Source: Gigaspora margarita (Eukaryota; Glomeromycota; Glomeromycetes; Diversisporales; Gigasporaceae). Taken from it: DNA of 64,000 nt. Positions 47,651-58,294 of the stretch are shown here, one piece after another (the first letter of the stretch is position 1; the number at the start of each line of letters is the position of its first letter). The notes beneath the pieces are model-generated. The model saw only the letters and a program-made list of their open reading frames with translations, was not told where the DNA came from and did no database searches. A program made the translations under genes and the position numbers. The stretch lies in assembly GCA_009809945.1 (NCBI GenBank), contig WTPW01002570.1, forward strand, positions 6,186 through 70,185. The letters are read 5' to 3'.

Positions 47651-48890
47651 AAATAAACAAATTATATATTAATATTGATTTATAAATAGTAATTATTTAA
47701 AAAAAGTATTTTAACTAAATTTAGTATATACTACTGCTTTGGTACTGATATTTTAATATAAAATTTTAAATTTTGAAGCCATTGTTTTTAGCTTTTTTTA
47801 AAAGTTGCTAATAATTAGAGCATTGAATTTTAGTAGAATTTTATAATTTTTAAATAAATACCTCAAATTTTAGTATTAGCTATAACATTATATATATTAG
47901 AAATTATTTTTAAAACATATCTTAGCAATTTTATCTTTTAAAATTTTCAAATCTTGTTCTCTTGACAATCCGTGATTGCTATCAAATATTAATACAATCT
48001 TGTATTTTTATTGGAGTTAACAATCTAGACTATTTTAAAGTATTATGATATGAAATATTATTATTATGCTCATATATAAATGTAATCAGATATAAAATGT
48101 TCCTACCATCTATAATTTTTTTGTACAAATAATAATTTTATGTTTTTTGAAAAAAAATATTAAAATTGAATAACCTTCAGATTCAGAATATTTTGATAGT
48201 CGATTATATATAATCTCTGTGGACTTATTTTTTGACAAGTCTGTTAATAATCCAAAATTCTTAACTTTCTTTCAAATTTTTTAGTAAAATTAATTAAAGG
48301 TGCCATACCAATAATTCTATTTACTCTATTTTTTAACTTTCTTTTTTTTTTATAATATTAATAAAGCTAACTAATCACCATACTAGAGCTAACTAAAATT
48401 TCAGGGCTACAAGTTTTATGTTTTATAAATAAACACAAAACATTAGACTATCTTCCTATAGTAATATTATTAGAATTATTTAAAAATAAGCTAGTAGATA
48501 ATTTATAAGCATAATAATCAAATACTAAAAAATCTATTTCAAACTGTTAAAAAATTTTATTAAATATTTAATTTTACAAGAATTTTGTATTTCTGAATAA
48601 AATCTATTAATAAAAATTACTTCAGATAGCTATTGTTTAATATTAGAATTATTGATTTTATTATTTATAAATTAAAAAGCTATATAATCATTTGTTATTA
48701 TCATTAATTAACAAATAGTTGCTATGTTTTAATATTATTTATAATAGAAAATTTTGAATCAATTAGATACAAAATGTTTTTTAAAAAAATAATGAGAATA
48801 TAATACTAAATTATTATCTAACAATATATATACTAGCTAAAAACTTATACTAAATACAGGTAAATTTTTGAGAAATTTAAATAAAACCCA
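47651..48890. other. AT-rich DNA, nothing recognised
   Basis: There are no terminal repeats, target duplications or convincing frames. The composition resembles the decayed coding DNA to its left, and it may be the further eroded end of that region. Confidence 0.4.
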
Positions 48891-49739
48891 AAAGCAAAAT
48901 GATTTATAATTAGAGGTACTCATTCAAAAAATAAGATTTCAAATATTTATTTAGTCAAGCTTTTTAATATTCAAATATTCATTCAAAATTTTGAAACTAT
49001 TCAATGAATATTCACTAAATATTTATTGAATATTAAATATATAGTACTAAATATTAAAAAATCTAATATTTATATATAAAATATAAAGTAATATAACTCA
49101 AAAAACAAATAATTTTAACAAAAATTTCTATAAAAGATTTGTTGTCTTAATTCAAAGTTACAATTTTGTTGAAATAAATTTTATTTAATTTATAATTATA
49201 AAGTTATTATATTTAATGTTTATATATATTCAAAAATTTTGGTATTTAATATATAAAAAAATTAGTTATATATATATATATTTAACTAATTAGAATTCAA
49301 TATACAAAAGATTTTAACTAATTTTTACTCTAGGTGACATCACCTATATCAGGTGAAGATCGTCATTTATATGATTACTACTAGTTACACAATCAGATCT
49401 ACTATAGTGCGCGACACCTAAAGACTAAAATGCATAATTTGTCCCATTTTGAAAAAATTTATAATGAATTTTGATGTTTTGTTGATTTCTTGTATTTTGA
49501 TTGGTTAAAATTTTTTTTTTAATGGCTAAAATTTATTAATTAACAAATTTTTAAAAATTAGCCAATAAACAAAGGCCAAAACATGTGACTTGTCATATTT
49601 TTGTTAATTTTTTAACGTATCATATAAAAATAGAGCACATTTAAAATGTTTTAAATCAAGAATATATAATAATTATTTTCAAAATAAAGCTACTAAGTTG
49701 TAGCAAATTAACTTGGCTACAATATACTGCTTTTTTTTT

Positions 49740-50300
49740 TTATATCTTTTCTGTATCATGAGCTATTAATTTTTGAAATTATTTTAGTCTTTAGATATTG
49801 TGCACTGTATAAGTATTTTTTTTTTTTTGTATTTCTTTTCTTACCATATTTTTTTTGCTTGTTCTTTTTCTTCTTTTTTTTATTTGCTTTGTCTTGTACT
49901 AATGCCTTTTATTTATTTTTTTTTTTAGTAACAGTTTCATCATTGGTGTTGTTGTTTGACGCATCTCTTATCATTTATATTAGTGATTTTCATCGCCAGT
50001 GTCACTTTTTTCGCTTTCGTTATGATGTTATCAATTTTAGTAACTTTTTCCTTCGTTGTTTGGTATCTTATTTGGCACTTCTTTTTTTATCGCTAGTGGT
50101 AATTCTTTGGCTTTGGTATCATTATTTGGCATTTCCTTCTCTATTTTGGTGTTATCCTGTTATCCATTTTGGCGACTTTTTTTGCTGGTGTCATTATTTA
50201 GAATTTCTTTTTTATTGTTTTACCTGAGGCATTATGTTTCATTTTTTTTCTTTTTGCTTTCAGATTCTGCAATACTAACTCTTTCATTTTTTTGATGCAT
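49740..50300 (-). pseudogene. T-rich block, possible relic of a Lys/Asn-rich repeat protein
   Basis: On the minus strand, Lys/Asn-rich pieces such as NNDTSKKSRQNG and NNDTKAKELPLAIKKEVPNK recur with a period near 25 residues. They are broken by stops. The plus-strand Phe-rich open frames are the complement of this and are not membrane proteins. A simple degenerate TTTGG(C/T)GTCATTA-like minisatellite explains it equally well. Confidence 0.25.
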
Positions 50301-50432
50301 TGCTAAGTAGGTTTGTCATTGTTGCTAAGTTTTGTCATACTATGTTTAATGTTCTGTTTGTAATTTTACTTGTCATGTTGTATATTAGGTTTTTGTATTG
50401 GTTTTGATTTTCGTAATATTAATAGCTTTAGG

Positions 50433-50711
50433 CAGTGTTGTACGTTTTGGCTGTCCACAGCCTTTTTTGACTTGTCCATATCCAAAATTGTCCAAATATC
50501 CAAGATTGTCCAAAGCTTGTTCAGGCTTTAATAATTAATAAATCTATCTAAAAAATGTATAACTATATATTTTTTTAATGCTGAACACATTCCAGTTAAA
50601 ATTAAAATAGGTTATCTTAATAAAATTTTAAGTAATTTTACTTTATTTAATTGTTCAAAATTGTTCAAAGTTGTTCAAATCATTGTCCAAAGCTGTCCTG
50701 TGACAATACTG
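50433..50711. mobile_element. hAT MITE, TIR CAGTGTTGT (copy 2)
   Basis: A perfect 8-bp duplication, GCTTTAGG, flanks it (50425-50432 and 50712-50719). The ends are CAGTGTTGTACGTTTTGG and, on the other strand, CAGTATTGTCACAGG. It is 279 bp, with TTGTCCAAAGCTTG-type inverted words. It serves as the uninterrupted reference for the nested relative at 52534-56002. Confidence 0.9.
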
Positions 50712-51392
50712 GCTTTAGGCTTAGAGTTAGAGTTAGAATCAAGTTGGATAGATTAGGTGTTTAGGTTAAAGAAGCAGAACAGAGACAACAGCTATAGTAA
50801 GTGATTATAGGGTGAGCAAAGTGAACTTTATAGGTGTTGCTGAGCATAAGCGAAGCAACACAAACTATATCGAGTATAGAAATATAATGTATACGATATA
50901 TAATTGTATGTGGATTGGTGCATTTCACTTTAAATAAAATGTTTCGAGTTAGTCATATTTAAAAAATAAAAATTGTTTAATAAATAAATAATAATAAGAT
51001 TAATACATTGATCACTATACTCATCAATTACATAATAAAGATGATCATTAACACTGGGCTTCTGAGCTGACTTCTGACCTGTCTTCGAACACAACTAGGT
51101 AATATAACACCAGGGGCAAGTTAGCAACAGTCATACAAGAATTAGCCAATCATACAGTATTTGATTATTAATATCAAAATTTGCTACTTTTAATATATAT
51201 ATATTCAATAAATATTCAATAAATATATTTAGTGAATTTTTAAATATTTGAATATTCATTTGGTAAAAATTTTATATATTCAAATATTCAAACATTTAGT
51301 GTATATTTGAACATTTATTGAATTAGACCTCTATCTATAATTGCTATATCAAGCTGGTTTACAAATTTATAATATTTATTAATGGGTGTTAT

Positions 51393-51604
51393 TTTATGGA
51401 GACATGTCTCCATGGAGACACTTTATAAATAGCCAATCAAAATTAAGCATGTGACTAGATAATATGTTGCTTATTATTGGGCAATTAAAATTTCCTACAA
51501 ACTTTCTAACTTTTATAATACAAAAACACAAATGAAAATTTCCTAACCCTAAATATGATTGGCTGTTATATGTAGGGTCGCCATGGAGACATGTCTCCAC
51601 ATAC
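51393..51604. mobile_element. TIR element (MITE), GGAGACATGTCTCCATGG
   Basis: The left end TATGGAGACATGTCTCCATG and the right end, on the other strand TGTGGAGACATGTCTCCATG, extend about 50 bp inward, including TAGCCAATCA / CAGCCAATCA. The ends are themselves palindromic (GGAGACATGTCTCC). It is about 210 bp and non-coding. Confidence 0.75.
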
Positions 51605-52158
51605 AATTTTCTTTTATTGATTATATAATTACTAGATGCAGATTTCTTTTAAGTGACATGTTCATATGTAATGGCTTAGAATGAGTTATTTATAGATCAA
51701 ATAAGTTAACTCACCCAATTTTATATGTAAATTTATACAAAAAATTATTTAAATTGAATTTATTTAAAAGTATATATATATATAAGTCTCTTTAAATTTT
51801 AAATATATGTTTTTTGGTATTTAATACTTTTTTGTTCAAAGTTTTAGTTCTTAATTTTAAGCAGGTGGCTAAAAATCTTTTACTAAAGTTGACCAATTCT
51901 TTACTATATTTTTTAAGTCAAATAAGTGGCTCATCCTATATAATAATATAATTGGTTAAAATAATTTTTAAAAAATATGAAAGATACTATTAAGTAAAGG
52001 CTTCTTGTGCTCTAATTGAAAGTTAAAAAGTAGCTTCTTCTAATTCTAATAGTAGTTAAATTATCAAAATTGACTGGTAGAACCCAAGATACTCAGGATC
52101 AAAAAAGAAAATATAAGAATCTGCAAATTCACTATTACACAAAGTATTATACTATGTA

Positions 52159-52481
52159 TACCATATGTGTCTGAAAATAAGCTACCTTTTTTGGCCAAAA
52201 AATTACACGAAAAAACATGAGATAGCTTATTTTTGAAACATTGAATTTTTTGAAAAAATTGAAAAACGTACTAATAAAAAGTTGTCCAAATAATACTAAA
52301 TTTTTACTATATGTATATTTTGATGTGCTGAACAAGTTTACTTAATGGCACTTTTGAGGGTTACTTAGTAAAATTTAGACTTTTATATGTAGCAACTGCT
52401 AACGGTTTTTTTAAGAGTTTTAAAAAAAATCAGGGAGGTAGCTTATTTTCGGAGATAGCTTATTTTCGGCAATATACGGTA
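52159..52481. mobile_element. TACCGTAT-ended MITE (AAAATAAGCTACC), inside the foldback centre
   Basis: The ends are TACCATATGTGTCTGAAAAT and, on the other strand, TACCGTATATTGCCGAAAAT, both continuing AAGCTA(C/T)C. It is 323 bp and non-coding. It lies between mirrored halves of the foldback element. Confidence 0.75.
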
Positions 52482-52637
52482 ATAGTGAATTTGCAGATCT
52501 TTATATTCTTTTTTTGATCCCAAGTATCTTGGGCAGTATTGTATGTTTTGGCTCCATAGCCTTTTTTGGCTTGTTCACGTCCAAAATTGTTCAAATGTTC
52601 AAGATTGTCCAAAGCTTGTTCAGGTTTAATAATTAAT

Positions 52638-53266
52638 TTTTTTTCACTTTACAACCTTGTACTACCTTTATTAGATATTTAAATACAAGTACGGAAATAT
52701 ATTCTAATTCTAATGGTAGCTACTACCTGGCATTCTACCAATGCCCAGATATAGTTATTATACTAAGCCTTATTTCTCCTAGCAACCTCCGCTAAATTTC
52801 ATAGTTGTAAGCTTATTAGTTCGAATCGCAGTCCAAACACGCCGCCACGAGTTCTTGAAGTATCCTTTCAGATTTCAGCCTCTCAATACATCTTATAACT
52901 TCAGTTATTCAAATCGGTGTTCTGACTCATGGATAACCCCAGGGTTTTGATCCTGACTACTTGCAGCATCGCTTTACAAAGTCTGTTATTCGGCGGTATG
53001 ACCATATATAGACGAGGATACAACTAGCCACACATGCACTTTTGGTATCTATTTTAAGTAGTCTGCCTGAAGGTTCTACACTAGCTGCTATACCTGCAAT
53101 CGCTACGAGAATTGCTTATTCAAAACTCTCTAATCTACACTGACATTTCCCAATATGGTAGAACCTGCAATATAGAATTATGATTTTGCTGCCACTGAAA
53201 ATCGAACTGGCAACCTTCCAATTTGCATCCTCAGAGCATAACTGCTATGCTATCAACCCAGAGGAC
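52638..53266 (-). mobile_element. tRNA-derived SINE, 629 bp, with 19-bp target duplication
   Basis: TTCAGGTTTAATAATTAAT occurs at 52619-52637 and 53267-53285. The minus-strand head reads TCTGGGTTGATAGCATAGCA (A-box side) and GGTTGCCAGTTCGATTTTC (B-box side). Poly-T on the plus strand at 52638-52644 is the tail. The body is different from the 12895-13641 SINE except for the head. Confidence 0.88.
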
Positions 53267-53702
53267 TTCAGGTTTAATAATTAATAAATCTATTTAAAAA
53301 ATATATCCCTTAGTTTGTAAAGGTTTGCAAGCAAACTTGTCTGCATAATTACTATAAATATATCTCTGATCTACTTTTTTAATCATTTAAATATTTAAAT
53401 AAAATTTGGTACAATAATATTTGAAAACAAGGATTATATTTTTGAATTAGTTAATTTTATATTATAAGGCAAAAAGTTTATGTTGCTTATAAGCTAAAAT
53501 ATTGAATTTTAAAGAAATTTTTTAACCAAAAAAATAATTTATAATATCTTGGCAAATTCTTTAAATATTGGTTTTAAAAATATACAGTTAGACCTCTCTA
53601 TAGTCACACCCCATATAGTCACACCTTTATTTAAGCACTCGATTTTGTGCAACAGACTCAAACATAGTAAAAAAATCTCATTATAGTCACAAATCGCTTA
53701 TA

Positions 53703-54237
53703 AGGGGGTATCCATAAATTACATTATGCTTGAGGGGGGTCCCCCAAAATATAACGATTTTGCAATATGTATGGGGGTCCCCTTAACATAACACAATTAT
53801 TTTCTAAAAATTTGTCTAAAACTTGATCCAGTAGTCCAAATTGGATGATTTTGGTACTATTCGAATCGTCTCGAGGAGAGGATTCGAATGGTACCAATTT
53901 CATTTGATTTGGATCACTGAATCACGTTTTATTAACGAAAAACTATTGGTTATTATGTTTTCTTATAAAATTACTATAAAATCAATAGTATTTCGTTAAT
54001 AAAACGTAATCCAGTAATCAAAATGAAACGTTTTTGGTACCATTGGATTCGTCTTATAGAGACGAATCGAATGGTACCAAAATCATCCAGATTGGATCAC
54101 TGGGTCATAACATATTCAAGTTTTTGTAAAATTTTATATATAAACATACGGATTTTTAAAAATTTTTTTATATAGTAGAGGGGGGGAGTCAAGAGCTACT
54201 ATGTAGGGGTACATAACGTTATTTATGGATGCCCCCT
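53703..54237. mobile_element. TIR element AGGGGGTATCCATAAAT
   Basis: The ends are AGGGGGTATCCATAAATTAC and, on the other strand, AGGGGGCATCCATAAATAAC. Subterminal G/C runs (GGGGGGTCCCCC near 53731-53746; GGGGGGGAGTC near 54180) are mirrored. The interior (53825-54115) is a double hairpin with the CGTCTC / GAGACG module and GGTACCA arms. The superfamily is not assigned and it is non-coding. Confidence 0.75.
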
Positions 54238-54388
54238 AATCACTATCACCATGAAAATTTGATTTTTTAACAATTTTATTAATAAAAACCTCATTATAGT
54301 CACCAATTTTTAACTAAATATGGATTATATAATCTGATTGGCCAATTTTCATATTTACGTATATTTAAAATTATCTATTAATTGATAA

Positions 54389-54538
54389 GGGCAGTGTCAT
54401 TAATTACCTGATTATTTTTTATCAGAGGCCTACCCCCTCCCTCTTCTTTAATATATATATAGTCAGGTTCTTATATATAATTTCAACTTTTTTTATCCCC
54501 TCCCCCCCTAAAAAATCACCTGATTTTTGTCACTCCCC
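54389..54538. mobile_element. PIF/Harbinger-type MITE with TAA duplication and empty site
   Basis: TAA flanks it (54386-54388 and 54539-54541). The other satellite copy near 60800 reads ATTGATAATCCGCC uninterrupted, the empty site. The ends are GGGCAGTGTCATTAATTACC and, on the other strand, GGGGAGTGACAAAAATCAGG. It is 150 bp and a sister of 19993-20145. Confidence 0.82.
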
Positions 54539-54541
54539 TAA

Positions 54542-55190
54542 TCCGCCTGTCAACTAGAGAGTGATCCTATAGGCGAAATGTGGAGTGCTTCCATCTAAAA
54601 GTTTTTTTCTTACTAAGTTAACGATACATATCCACTAATTGAAAGTTGTAAAGCTCATTGAAACGCATCTAATAGTAGTTAGATCATCCAAATCGGCCCA
54701 GTGGATGACAAGTTATTGTTAAAAAACAATTGGCCAACTATATAAAAATCTGTGACAGAGATTACATATGAAAATCACTATAGGCGAAATGTGGATTGCT
54801 TCCATCTAAAACTTTTTTTCTTACTAAGTTAATGATATATGCCCACTAATTGAAAGTTGTAGAGCTCGTTGAAACGCATCTAACAGTGGTTAGATCATCC
54901 AAATCGACCTAGTGGATGGTGCGATATCATCGAAAAACGATTGGCTGACTATATAAAATCTCTTATATAAACAAATATTGTTTATATAGAGATTATATAG
55001 TCGGCCAATTGTTTTTCGACGATATCTCGCTATTTACTAGGCCAATTTGGATGATCTAACCACTGTTAGATGCGTCTCAATGAGCTCTACAATGTTCAAT
55101 TAGTGGGCATATCTCATTAACTTAGTAAGAAAAAAAGTTTTAGATAGAAGCACGCCACATTTTGCCTATAGATGACCATAATGAGGTATT
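54542..55190. repeat. ~200-bp satellite block, two direct and one inverted unit
   Basis: The units start near TATAGGCGAAATGTGG and contain GCTTCCATCTAAAACTTTTT, CTTACTAAGTTAA, CCCACTAATTGAAAGTTGTA, GAGCTCATTGAAACGCATCT and AACAGTGGTTAGATCATCCA, ending CGATTGGC-GACTATATAAAA. Units 1 and 2 are direct (54572-54780 and 54780-54965); the third (54975-55190) is inverted, making a large hairpin. A sister block of three direct units lies at 60796-61428. Confidence 0.82.
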
Positions 55191-55550
55191 TTATTTATAG
55201 TCACACCTCTTTACAATTACCAAAATAGGGTATGATGGACTTGGTGATTATAGAGAGGGACGACTGAGTTCCTAATACAATATTGTAGTTTATATAAAGG
55301 ATTACAACTTTGATTATTGCACTTTAAGTGATTTATTTGTAAAAATTAAGACTTGTATTAGAAGTAAAAATTTTTTTTATAGACGAAAACATATAAAATT
55401 TGAGAAAACCTAAAGAAAAAATTCTATAGTAAAAGTTCTAAAACAAAAACTTTAAACTTTTATTACACCAAAGATTTTAATTATTTTAAAAAATTTTTAT
55501 AATAAAGTTGATAAAATAGAACTAATATTATATTTTTCTTAAAAAATATA

Positions 55551-55771
55551 TACCATATTCTATCTTGAATAAGCACCCCCTTTTTTGAAATTTCAAACTC
55601 AATGTTCTTGATAACTATTTTATCAAACTTAATAAAAATTTTTTTATTTAAATTTATAGACCTATAAAATTTAAATAAAAAAATTTTTATTAAGTTTGAT
55701 TAGATAGTTATCAAGAACGTTGAGTTTGAAATTTCAAAAAAGAGAGTGCTTATTTATGATAGGATACAGTA
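55551..55771. mobile_element. 220-bp palindromic MITE, second copy
   Basis: The ends TACCATATTCTATCTTGAAT and, on the other strand, TACTGTATCCTATCATAAAT have the centre TATAGACCTATA and near-perfect arms. It matches 22679-22902. It sits within the right arm of the 53306-55859 element. Confidence 0.78.
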
Positions 55772-56119
55772 GCTAAAGTTAATATTTAAAATTCTATTTA
55801 AAAAATTTAAAATTTTAAAATTTATGCAGACAAATTTGCCTGCATAACAAATTAAGGGATAACTATATATTTTTTTAGGTGCTAAACACATTCTAGTTAA
55901 AATTAAAATAGGTTATTTTAATAAAATTTCAAGTAATTTTACTTTATTTAATTGTTCAAAATTGTCCAAATTATTGTCCAAAGCTATATTGTGACAATAC
56001 TGATCTTGGATTCTACCAAGCCAATTTTGATGATTTACTACTATTAAAATCAAAAAAGCTCCTCTTTAACTTTCAATTAGAGTACAAGAAGCTTTTACTT
56101 TTTTATATTTTCAAAAGAT

Positions 56120-56878
56120 TACCATAAATTGCCAAAAATAAACTATCTTCTAAAATAAGCTACCCCCCTGTTTGATCCAAAAACGTAAAAATGGCTTTGA
56201 CTCGAAAATAAGCTACCCCTTTGTCATACCAAAAGATAATTAACAAAATTTTTAGTTCTGAAAATAAGCTATTCTTACAATCAATTATATTCGCTATATA
56301 GTAAAGTTATAATATTACTGTGCAAATTGATTATGAGCACTTAAGTAAACTTATTGGCAATATTAAAATACATAAATTTTAAAATTTTCATATAAATTGG
56401 ATAACTTTTTATTATTTGACTTTTAATTTTTACATTCAACAAAAAATTTTAATTTTTTTAAAAAACATATTTGTTGAGCATAAAAATTAAAAGTCAAATA
56501 ATAAAAAGTTCTCTGATTTATATGAAAATTTCAAATAAATGTATTTTGACCTTTAGAATAAGTTTACTTAAGCAACTATAATCGATTTACATAGTAAAAT
56601 TATAACATTACTATATAGCAATTATAATTGATTGACAAAATAAGATACCCTAATTTTTGTATTCAAAATCAAGCAATTTATTTTCAGAAACATATGGTAA
56701 TACAACATATTTATTTATTATTATTAATTTTACTATTTAGAGTTTTGTATCTGAAAATAAGCTACCCTTTGTTGTGCCTTAAATTAATTAAAATATTTAA
56801 TCTGAAAATAAGCTATACCAGATTTTTTGTATTAAAAATTGCCAAAAAAAAGTAGCTTATTTTTGGCAACATACAGTA
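56120..56878. mobile_element. TACC(G/A)TA-ended element with AAAATAAGCTACC units
   Basis: The ends are TACCATAAATTGCCAAAAAT and, on the other strand, TACTGTATGTTGCCAAAAAT. The motif GAAAATAAGCTACCC recurs about six times inside, in both orientations. A central inverted block (56330-56600) mirrors AACTTTTTATTATTTGACTT. It is non-coding and inserted in the right arm of the foldback. Confidence 0.72.
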
Positions 56879-57059
56879 TTTTGACCAATTATATTTTTAT
56901 ATAAAGAGTATCACTCATTTGACTTAAAGAACGTAGTAAAGAATTGGTCAATTTTAGTGAAAGATTTTTTCCTCCTGCTTAAAATTAAGAACTAAAACTT
57001 TGAACAAAAGAGTATTAAATACCAAAAAATATATATTTAGGGACTTATATATAAGATAA

Positions 57060-57200
57060 ATGGGATTATTGTAGGCCAGGAGAATATTGTGGGCTAGCCA
57101 GATATCTTGTGATCTAGTGATCGAATTTGGATAAATTTTATATCATTTGATTCATTTCATTAAAATGAATTAAATGGTATAAAATTCATTTAATTTCAAT
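57060..57200. mobile_element. Fragment of the GGGTATTGTGGCCAGG element
   Basis: GGGATTATTGTAGGCCAGGA and GATATCTTGTGATCTAGTGA are followed by a small hairpin (ATTTGATTCATTTCATTAAA ... ATTAAATGGTATAAAATTCA). This matches the hairpin part of 42932-43710. Confidence 0.6.
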
Positions 57201-58294
57201 TACTGCCTCCTTAATTAGAAAGTACTCTTTCAAGTATGGAATGAGTTTGTCATAGTATAAAAGGAGTGGCAGAAATTTAGCAAAATAGGTCTTAGGGAGT
57301 TTACTAAATTTAAAGCTTTTTTGCAGAGCATTAACTACTCCTTGGGTATATGATCACAGTTTAATAAGAAGAGTGAAGAGTAGGATATTTGTAATTTGTT
57401 AAAGATCTCTTTGAGTGCTCGGGAAGTAGTATTAGCTTTTTCTTGAAAGCTTTATTGATCTTTTTTTTTAATCGCTTTGATAGTTTTCTTGTTGTCATCT
57501 TTAATTTAAAGAAAGACTTTAGTATAACATAGCAGTTTGTATACTGCTTTGGGTGTAAGCTTGCTAAAGTTGATATTTAAAAAATATTTGCCAATGAGCA
57601 TTGTTTTGAGCATTGAGTATATGATATTGCAAGTTTGTTCGTTAGTTAGAGTAATATTGTTTTCAGTTTTATACAATTTAAGTATGTTCTCGAAAAGATT
57701 AGAGTATTCTTTTTGGTATACGGTTTAGTTTTTAGGTTCTAAGTAAACATAGTAAAGAATCTAGTATCAAGGTAAACAAACTTAAGATAGATTGCTTCAG
57801 AAAGTTTGAACTGGGTGGTAGATGCCTTCAGGTATTTCTAATGAGGCTGCTATAGTAGTGTTGTACACTGTGCTATGGTATCGAATAACTAGGAATGAGT
57901 ATTGAAGTAGGTTCTTTTTGTTTGTCTGCATGATGAAGGTCCATTCTATCTGCTTAGTAAATTCTGTGCTAGGTATATTTGGGATTGTTTTGGTTACCTG
58001 GCTATATACCAGTTTGTCTTGCGTGGGATAATATCTAATATTGTTTTGGTTGCTTTATTTGGAATGCAGTTTGAAAAATGCTACATATAACTTTTTTTTG
58101 CTAGTACTATCAAGCATAGTTGCAATTGGCTACTGTTGATTACTTTGTATAACAGACTGTACAATCCGTCTAGAGGGTGTAAATGGGCAAAGTATAGTAG
58201 GTTGGTTGGGAAGTACTATAGCTAGTATTTTGTGCTCTTTTGAATTGGTGCTTCATGTAAACTAGTATAAGGAATCAGCAAGGTATATGTCACT

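Larger units (their letters stand above)
48915..51335. mobile_element. AT-rich TIR element, second copy, with insertions
   Basis: Ends AGAGGTACTCATTCAAAAAA (left) and, on the other strand, AGAGGTCTAATTCAATAAA (right) are followed by TGAATATTTGAATATT-type blocks on both sides, as in 12850-14367. TATAATT lies just outside each end. The middle (about 49330-51150) holds foreign DNA, including the hAT MITE at 50433-50711 and the T-rich block at 49740-50300. Confidence 0.55.
53585..55266. mobile_element. pogo/Tigger-like element (CAGTTAGACCTCTCTATAG), with insertions
   Basis: The ends are CAGTTAGACCTCTCTATAGT and, on the other strand, CAGTCGTCCCTCTCTATAAT, both followed by CAC. TAGTCACACC and TATAGTCAC words repeat inside. 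The left TA is clear and the right TA is not. No transposase frame was found. Insertions are 53703-54237, 54389-54538 and the satellite block 54542-55190. Confidence 0.75.
53306..55859. mobile_element. TA-target element (TCCCTTAGTTTGTAAAGG), with empty site
   Basis: TA flanks both ends; the intact hAT copy reads AAAATGTATAACTATATA at about 50552-50570, the empty site. The ends are TCCCTTAGTTTGTAAAGGTT and, on the other strand, TCCCTTAATTTGTTATGCAG, both continuing CAA(A/G)...TTTGTCTGCATAA. Its own sequence is about 53306-53584 and 55267-55859. It is interrupted by the pogo-like element and contains the palindromic MITE at 55551-55771. Confidence 0.82.
52534..56002. mobile_element. hAT MITE, TIR CAGTATTGT (copy 3), carrying nested elements
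   Basis: ATCTTGGG (52526-52533) and ATCTTGGA (56003-56010) form an 8-bp duplication with one mismatch. Its own sequence aligns piecewise with the intact copy at 50433-50711: 52534-52637, 53286-53303 and 55862-56002. It is interrupted by a SINE (52638-53266) and a TA element (53306-55859), and the intact copy shows both empty sites. Confidence 0.88.
51765..57050. mobile_element. Foldback element, heavily interrupted host of a nest
   Basis: The left arm (51765-52140) and right arm (56003-56119 plus 56879-57050) are inverted copies. For example, TTTTTGGTATTTAATACTTT at about 51815 is mirrored near 57010, and CTTTCAATTAGAGTACAAGA near 56070 is mirrored near 52010. A second, internal mirror pair (CTGCAAATTCACTATTA, about 52120 and 52490) surrounds a MITE. 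Without its insertions the element would be roughly 1.2 kb. Insertions are 52159-52481, 52534-56002 and 56120-56878. It carries the shared hairpin-module words near 52045-52090 and 56010-56060. Confidence 0.7.

Noticed and set aside
49859-50295. Phe-rich membrane-like open frames
   Set aside because: They are the complement of a degenerate Lys/Asn-rich or minisatellite stretch and poly-T; no start context or homology.
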